Both the position numbers and the translations under genes were made by a program. DNA of 64,000 bases from Atopobiaceae bacterium. GTDB taxonomy: Bacteria; Actinomycetota; Coriobacteriia; Coriobacteriales; Atopobiaceae. Within the stretch, counting starts at the first letter, position 1. Every line of letters starts with the position of its first letter. The notes under the pieces are model-generated. The model was not told the DNA's origin, did not search any database, and was given only the letters and a program-made list of their open reading frames with translations. The stretch lies in NCBI GenBank assembly GCA_022482785.1, contig JAKVON010000005.1, positions 1 to 64,000 of the forward strand, given 5' to 3'. Positions 59,095 through 64,000 of the stretch are shown piece by piece.

Positions 59095-60994
59095 AGCTGG
59101 TAGTACGTCCCCCTCTTCGCGATGAGCTCGTCGTGGTTGCCCTGCTCGATGATGCGGCCGTGGTCGAGCACGACGATCATGTCGGAGTTGCGGACCGTCG
59201 AGAGGCGGTGGGCGATCACGAAGGTGGTGCGGCCCTTCATGAGCGCGTCCATGCCGCGCTGGACGATCTGCTCGGTGCGGGTGTCGATGGAGCTCGTGGC
59301 CTCGTCGAGGACCATGACGGGAGGGTCTGCCACGGCGGCGCGGGCGATGGAGAGGAGCTGGCGCTGCCCCTGGCTGAGCTGCGCGCCGTTGTCGGAGAGG
59401 TGCGTCTCGTAGCCGTCGGGCAGCCGCTCGACGAAGCTGTCGGCGCCCGCGAGCCTGGCCGCCTCGATGCACTCCTCGTCGGTCGCGTCGAGCCGGCCGT
59501 AGCGGATGTTGTCCATGACGGTTCCCGTGAACAGGTTCGTGTCCTGCAGCACCATGCCGAGAGAGCGGCGAAGGTCTCCCAGCTTGATCTTGTTGACGTT
59601 GATGCCGTCGTAGCGGACCTTGCCGTCGGCGATGGAGTAGAAGCGGTTGAGCAGGTTGGTGATCGTGGTCTTGCCGGCTCCCGTGGCGCCCACGAACGCG
59701 AACTTCTGCCCCGACTGGGCCATGAGCGAGATGTCGTGGAGCACCATGTGGTCGGGGGTGTAGCCGAAGTCGACGTCGTGGAGCATGATGTCGCCCTCCA
59801 GCGGGTAGTAGTCGGTCTTGCCCGTCTCGCGGTGGGGATGCTTCCATGCCCACATCTCGGTGCGCTCGTCGGTCTCGACCCACTCGCCGTGGCGCACGGT
59901 CATGTTCACGAGCGTGACGTAGCCGTCGTCGACCTCGGGCTCCTCGTCGATGAGCGAGAAGATGCGCTTGGCGCCGGCGAGTCCCATCACGATGGCGTTG
60001 ATCTGGTGCGAGATCTGGCCGATCTGCCCCGCGAACTGCTTGGTCATGTTGAGGAACGGCACCACCACGGCGATCGAGAGGGCGAGCCCCGAGATGCTCA
60101 GGTTGGGCGCGCCGCCGAGGAGCAGGATGCCTCCGGCGAGGGCCACGATGACATAGAGGAGGTTGCCCAGGTTCATGAGGACGGGCCCCAGGGTGTTGGC
60201 ATAGCGGTTGGCGCTGTCCGCCGCCTGGAAGAGCCGCTCGTTCACCTCGTCGAACTGCGCCTCGGTCTCGGCCTCGTGGCAGAAGACCTTGACCACCTTC
60301 TCGCCGGCCATGGCCTCCTCGACGAAGCCCTCCGCCTCGCCGATGGTCTGCTGCTGGAGCAGGAAGAAGCGCGCGCTCTTGCCGCCGAGCCTGCCCGTGA
60401 GCCACATCATGAGCGCATGACGCCGCAGATCACCACCAAGGTCATCCAGACGCTGTAGTAGAGCATGATGAGGAAGATGGTGGCCATCGTGAGCACGGTC
60501 ATGAGCAGGTTGGGAAGGCTCTGCGAGACCATCTGGCGCAAGGCGTCGACGTCGTTGGTGTAGTAGGACATGACGTCGCCGTGCGGATGCGTGTCGAAGT
60601 AGCGGATGGGGAGGTCCTCCATCCGGTTGAACATGAGCTTCCTGAGCTTCATGAGCGTGCCCTGGGTGACGGTCGCCATGAGACGCGTCCAGGAGAAGCT
60701 CGCGACGATCGCCACGACGTAGATGCACACGAGCCCGGTCACGAGGCCCGTGACCTGCGGTGCGGCCGCGCCCCAGTCGCCGCCCTCCCAGGTGTCCTGG
60801 ACCACCTGGAGGATGTTCTGCATGAAGATCGCCGGCAGCGCGTTCGAGACGGCCGACACGATGATGCAGACGAGCACCACGGGCGCGAGAACGGGATAGA
60901 ACCCGAAGATCGTCCTGATGACGCGTCCTGCCACGGCGCCGCTCGCCTTCGCGCCGCCCGTGGCCTGGCGCCTGGCATCGGTATTCTCGGCCAT
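59067..60994 (-). CDS. ABC exporter subunit with canonical ATP site, interrupted by one frameshift
   Basis: Second half of a heterodimeric exporter (about 640 residues when joined). Six membrane helices are split by a break near 60411-60421, where one base is missing: VVICGV is followed in another frame by ALMMWLTGRLGGKSARF. The ATPase domain is complete: Walker A GATGAGKTT, signature QLSQGQRQ, Walker B VMVLDEATSS with the catalytic Glu, and the His loop in IAHRLSTV. The start at 60994 is one base from the stop of the partner gene (TAGCATG). The real gene is likely functional if the break is an error. The substrate is not evident; drugs or peptides are common. Confidence 0.85.
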
Positions 60995-60995
60995 G

Positions 60996-62762
60996 CTATT
61001 CGCCGCCCTTCTGCATCTTGTTCTGCGAGGTGTAGGTCTCCCGGTAGATGTCCGAGGTCCGCATGAGCTCGTCGTGGGTGCCGACGGCCGAGATCGCGCC
61101 ATCGTCCATGACCACGATGCGGTCGGCGTCCTCCACCGAGGCCGTGCGCTGGGCGATGATGATCTTGGTGGTCTCGGGGATGAAGCTTCTCATCGCCGAG
61201 CGGATCTGCGAGTCGGTCTTGGTGTCGACGGCGCTCGTGGAGTCGTCGAGGATGAGCACCTTGGGATTCTTGAGCAGGGCGCGGGCGATGCAGAGCCGCT
61301 GCTTCTGGCCGCCGGAGACGTTCGTGCCGCCCTGCTCGACGTAGGTGTCGTACCCGTCGGGGAACTGGCTCACGAACTCGTCGGCGCAGGCGAGCCTGCA
61401 GGCCTGGACGATCTCGTCGTCGGTGGCCTCCTTGTTGCCCCAGCGCATGTTCTCCTTGATGGTGCCCGAGAACAGCACGTTCTTCTGGAGCACCATGGCC
61501 ACCTGGTTGCGCAGGCACTCGAGGTCGTAGTCGCGCACGTCGTGGCCGCCCACGCGCACCGTTCCCTCGGTGGCGTCGTAGAGGCGGCTCACGAGCTGCA
61601 CCAGCGTCGACTTCGCAGAGCCCGTCCCGCCGATGATGCCGATGGTCTCGCCGCTCGCGATGTGCAGGTCGACGTCGGTGAGCGCCGTGCGCTGGGCGTC
61701 GGCGGAGTACTTGAAGCTCACGTGGTCGAAGTCGATCGAGCCGTTGGGCACCTCCATGAGCGGGTGGGCGGGGTTCGCCAGGTCGCTCCTCTCCATGAGG
61801 ACCTCGCAGATGCGCCGGGAGCTCTCCTCGGCCATCGTTATCATGACGAAGACCATCGAGAGCATCATGAGGCTCATGAGGATCTGGAAGCCGTAGGTGG
61901 TGATCGCCGAGAACTGCCCCACGTCGATGAGCGTGCCGCGGCTCGAGATGATCATGTAGCTGCCGAAGTACATGACCAGCGCGAAGGCCACGTAGACGGC
62001 GAGGTTCATCATCGGGGTGTTGAGCGCGAGGATCTGCTCGACGCCGCGGAAGTCGCGGTAGACCTCGTCTGCGGCATGGCCGAACTTCTCCTTCTCGTAG
62101 TCCTCGCGGACGTAGCTCTTGACCACGCGGATGCCCAGGATGTTCTCCTCGACAGACTCGTTCAGGGCGTCGTACTTCTTGAAGATGCGCCGGAAGATGG
62201 GCATGGAGGTCTTGATGACCCAAAAGAAGCCCAGGCCCAGGAGCGGCACGATGGCGAGATAGACGAAGGCGAGCGGCCCCACCATGTAAAACGACATCGC
62301 GAGCGCGAAGACGAGCATGATCGGGCAGCGGATGGCCATGCGGATGAGCATCATGTAGGCGTTCTGCACGTTGGTGATGTCGGTCGTGAGGCGCGTGACC
62401 AAAGAGCTGGTCGAGAAGCGATCGATGTTAGCGAAGGAGAACGTCTGGATGTTGTAGAACATGTCGCGGCGCAGGTTCTTGGCGAGGCCGCACGAGGCGT
62501 CGGAGCACGTGATGCCCGCGGCGGTGCCGAAGGCGAGCGAGGCGAGGGCCATGACGATCAGCATGATGCTGTAGTGGACGATGACGTCGAAGCCGCAGCC
62601 CGCCTTGATGTTGTCGATGAGCAGGGCGGTGGCGTAGGGGATGGCGCACTCGAGCGCCACCTCGCCGATGACGAGGGCCGGCGTCGCGATCGAGGCGCGC
62701 TTGTACTCGCGGACGCTCCTGCCGAGGGTCGACACGATCTGGCGGAAGGTCAGTTCCTGCAT
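60996..62762 (-). CDS. ABC exporter subunit with degenerate ATP site
   Basis: First half of the heterodimeric exporter, 588 residues. Six membrane helices (about 25-310) and an ATPase domain: Walker A GGTGSAKST, signature NVSGGQKQR, Walker B VLILDDSTSAVD with Asp instead of the catalytic Glu, and the switch His replaced by Gln (IIAQRTAS). The partner has the opposite pattern (canonical Glu and His but LSQGQ), which is the arrangement known from heterodimeric exporters, where one nucleotide site is catalytic and one regulatory. Its ATG overlaps the marR stop by 13 bases. Confidence 0.95.
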   Translation of the reverse strand: MQELTFRQIVSTLGRSVREYKRASIATPALVIGEVALECAIPYATALLIDNIKAGCGFDVIVHYSIMLIVMALASLAFGTAAGITCSDASCGLAKNLRRDMFYNIQTFSFANIDRFSTSSLVTRLTTDITNVQNAYMMLIRMAIRCPIMLVFALAMSFYMVGPLAFVYLAIVPLLGLGFFWVIKTSMPIFRRIFKKYDALNESVEENILGIRVVKSYVREDYEKEKFGHAADEVYRDFRGVEQILALNTPMMNLAVYVAFALVMYFGSYMIISSRGTLIDVGQFSAITTYGFQILMSLMMLSMVFVMITMAEESSRRICEVLMERSDLANPAHPLMEVPNGSIDFDHVSFKYSADAQRTALTDVDLHIASGETIGIIGGTGSAKSTLVQLVSRLYDATEGTVRVGGHDVRDYDLECLRNQVAMVLQKNVLFSGTIKENMRWGNKEATDDEIVQACRLACADEFVSQFPDGYDTYVEQGGTNVSGGQKQRLCIARALLKNPKVLILDDSTSAVDTKTDSQIRSAMRSFIPETTKIIIAQRTASVEDADRIVVMDDGAISAVGTHDELMRTSDIYRETYTSQNKMQKGGE

Positions 62763-63196
62763 TCGAGCTCCTTCCAGTGGTTTGCGGTCTTCTCGAGCAG
62801 CTCGAGGAGCTTGGCCCGCTCGTCTGGCGAGAGGGGGGCGAAGGCCTCGCCCTCGAATTCCATGTGCCGCTCGATGCTGGCCTTCGCGCGGTCGAGCCCC
62901 TCGGCGGTGAGACGCACGACCATCTTGCGATGGTCCTCGTCGGAGCGGGTGCGCTCGACGAGGCCCTCGGCCTCGAGCTTGGAGATGGCCTCGGAGAACG
63001 AGCCGCTCTGGATGTCGAAGAGGGACTGGAGCTCCCCCTGGGGCATCTCGTCGCCCCGCTTGTGGAGCATGACGAGGATGTGCGACTGGCCCGAGCGGCC
63101 GCCGAAGTTGTAGTGGAGGTAGTGGCCGCAGAAGCCGAGGTCACGCAATATGAGGCGCTCCTGCGGGAGGTCCTCCGGGGGCTGTGTCCGGAACAT
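62750..63196 (-). CDS. MarR-family regulator
   Basis: 148 residues. The winged-helix region contains QSLFDIQSGSFSEAISKLEAEGLVERTRS (about 63-91), with the wing at DHRKMVVRLT. It heads an operon with the two ABC exporter genes, so it probably represses them and is relieved by a ligand. The start at 63196 has AAAGGAG. A perfect 12-bp inverted repeat lies 49 bases upstream. Confidence 0.92.
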   Translation of the reverse strand: MFRTQPPEDLPQERLILRDLGFCGHYLHYNFGGRSGQSHILVMLHKRGDEMPQGELQSLFDIQSGSFSEAISKLEAEGLVERTRSDEDHRKMVVRLTAEGLDRAKASIERHMEFEGEAFAPLSPDERAKLLELLEKTANHWKELECRN

Positions 63197-63244
63197 GTGG
63201 CTCCTTTCTCGTCCGAGCAATGCTAACGCCACGAGAGAAAAAAG

Positions 63245-63277
63245 CAAGGTACCGAGATAAAAAACCTCGGTACCTTG
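63245..63277. promoter_or_regulatory. Perfect inverted repeat upstream of marR, candidate operator or terminator
   Basis: CAAGGTACCGAG (63245-63256) and CTCGGTACCTTG (63266-63277) pair perfectly over 12 bp around a 9-nt loop (ATAAAAAAC). On the minus strand the stem is followed by CTTTTTTCTC, and TTGCTT there may be the -35 box of the marR operon, so both an operator and a terminator reading are possible. Confidence 0.6.
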
Positions 63278-63322
63278 ACGATTCCGTGGGGCCACACGGT
63301 CCGCAGGGTTTTGTCAGCTGAC

Positions 63323-63349
63323 GGTAAAGCCTGGTCAGAGCTAGGTAAC
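63323..63349. promoter_or_regulatory. Direct-repeat motif upstream of pstS, candidate phosphate-regulator site
   Basis: GGTAAA (63323), GGTCAG (63333) and GGTAAC (63344) recur with 10- and 11-base spacing, and a 10-base palindrome (GTCAGCTGAC, 63313-63322) lies next to them. Spacing near 11 bases recalls actinobacterial PhoP boxes, but the match is loose. Confidence 0.3.
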
Positions 63350-63459
63350 GACCCGCGTTCGAGCTCTCGGGACAGGACCTGCGCCTCCTAGCATTCAGGT
63401 CGAGAAAAGGCCTGTGGGCGGGTGCGCCCAGGGCCTCACACACCTCCGAAGGGAGAAGC

Positions 63460-64000
63460 ATGCACACGCACATCATCGATCGACGCTCTTTCGTGGCGGC
63501 TGCAGGGACGGCCGCCCTCGTGGCGGCCTGCGCGCTCGCGGGCTGCGGCCAGGGCGGCACGTCCGCCGCGACCACCGGCTCGCAGGCTTCCGGCTCGGTC
63601 ACCGCGGTGGGCTCGACCGCCCTCCAGCCGCTCGTCGAGGCCGCTGCCGAGCAGTACATGGGGAAGAACCCCAGCGTGCAGATCACCGTCCAGGGCGGCG
63701 GCTCGGGCCAGGGCATCACCCAGATCGCGCAGGGGGCCGTCCAGATCGGCGACTCCGACGTCTTCGCGGAGTCGAAGCTCCCCAACAAGTCGGACGCCTC
63801 CAAGCTCACCGACAACAAGGTGGCCGTCGTGGGCATGGGGCCGGTCGCGAACAAGGACGTCGCCATCGACAACCTCACGATGGACCAGCTCAAGGGCATC
63901 TTCACGGGCACCATCACCAACTGGAGCCAGGTGGGCGGCCCAAATGAGGCCATCACGGTGATCAACCGCGCCTCCGGCTCGGGCACCCGCGCCACCTTCG
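63460..64000 (+). CDS. pstS: Phosphate ABC transporter substrate-binding lipoprotein, 5' part (runs off the right edge)
   Basis: Start ATG at 63460 behind GGGAGAAG. A twin-Arg-like RRSF near residue 8 and an export signal end at a lipobox (LAGC, Cys about 29). The periplasmic-binding-protein fold begins with VTAVGSTALQPLVEAA, the phosphate-binding loop GGGSGQGI, then IGDSDV and the second phosphate-contact loop SGSGTRATF at the window end. The reading frame is open to base 64000. PstS delivers phosphate to the Pst importer, usually encoded next as pstCAB. The gene is divergent from the marR operon. Confidence 0.95.
   Translation, partial: MHTHIIDRRSFVAAAGTAALVAACALAGCGQGGTSAATTGSQASGSVTAVGSTALQPLVEAAAEQYMGKNPSVQITVQGGGSGQGITQIAQGAVQIGDSDVFAESKLPNKSDASKLTDNKVAVVGMGPVANKDVAIDNLTMDQLKGIFTGTITNWSQVGGPNEAITVINRASGSGTRATF

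Overview
The window is GC-rich and densely coded on both strands. Gene content suggests an anaerobic or microaerophilic host-associated actinobacterium of class Coriobacteriia (Olsenella, Atopobium or Collinsella type). The pointers are formate-tetrahydrofolate ligase, a CarD regulator, a serC-serA-DUF1015 cluster, a ricin-repeat NlpC/P60 protein, an isopeptide-rich giant surface protein and LarB/LarC with HypA/HypB. The taxon is an inference; there is no rRNA or tRNA here to fix it.

Layout. 1-3.6 kb: end of a hybrid sensor kinase, a small unknown gene, fhs and a cold-shock protein with a good terminator. 3.6-6.7 kb: palindromic repeats, a HAD phosphatase and rlmKL. 6.8-8.2 kb: an IS3-family element with a frameshifted transposase. 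8.3-11.8 kb: a DegV protein, a phosphoesterase, a small helical protein and a VanZ/RDD membrane protein. 11.9-19.3 kb: cell-surface block (ricin-NlpC/P60 protein, Fic protein, exported endonuclease/phosphatase-like protein, secreted beta-helix protein). 19.5-25 kb: larBC, carD, an ACT protein, citrate synthase and a Cof-type phosphatase. 25.2-33.3 kb: one 2680-residue surface protein with a UUCG-capped terminator. 33.3-37 kb: more palindromic repeats, a DUF559-like gene with an AT-rich promoter region, and a kup gene broken by three single-base insertions. 37.1-42 kb: M20 peptidase, TPR membrane protein, metal-sensing ArsR regulator and Nudix hydrolase. 42.2-46 kb: hypB, a 943-residue Fe-S flavoprotein and hypA. 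46.1-50.8 kb: DUF1015, serA and serC, then a HAD phosphatase on the other strand. 50.8-55.1 kb: phasin-like protein, UbiB-type kinase, a GNAT-cpYpsA fusion and a coiled-coil RlpA-type wall protein. 55.3-58 kb: three consecutive genes (RlpA paralogue, PHP phosphatase, MFS transporter) each carrying several frameshifts. 58.1-64 kb: AraC regulator, MarR plus a heterodimeric ABC exporter (second subunit frameshifted), and the start of pstS.

The genes group into envelope and adhesion functions, one-carbon and serine metabolism, and nickel handling (LarB, LarC, HypA, HypB). The least explained elements are two families of long palindromic intergenic repeats. Their cores differ, but both have an 11-nt loop and share flanking sequence. 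Single-base frameshifts are concentrated at 35.6-36.0 and 55.3-57.9 kb, while an 8-kb reading frame elsewhere is intact, so local sequence error or local gene decay should be considered there.
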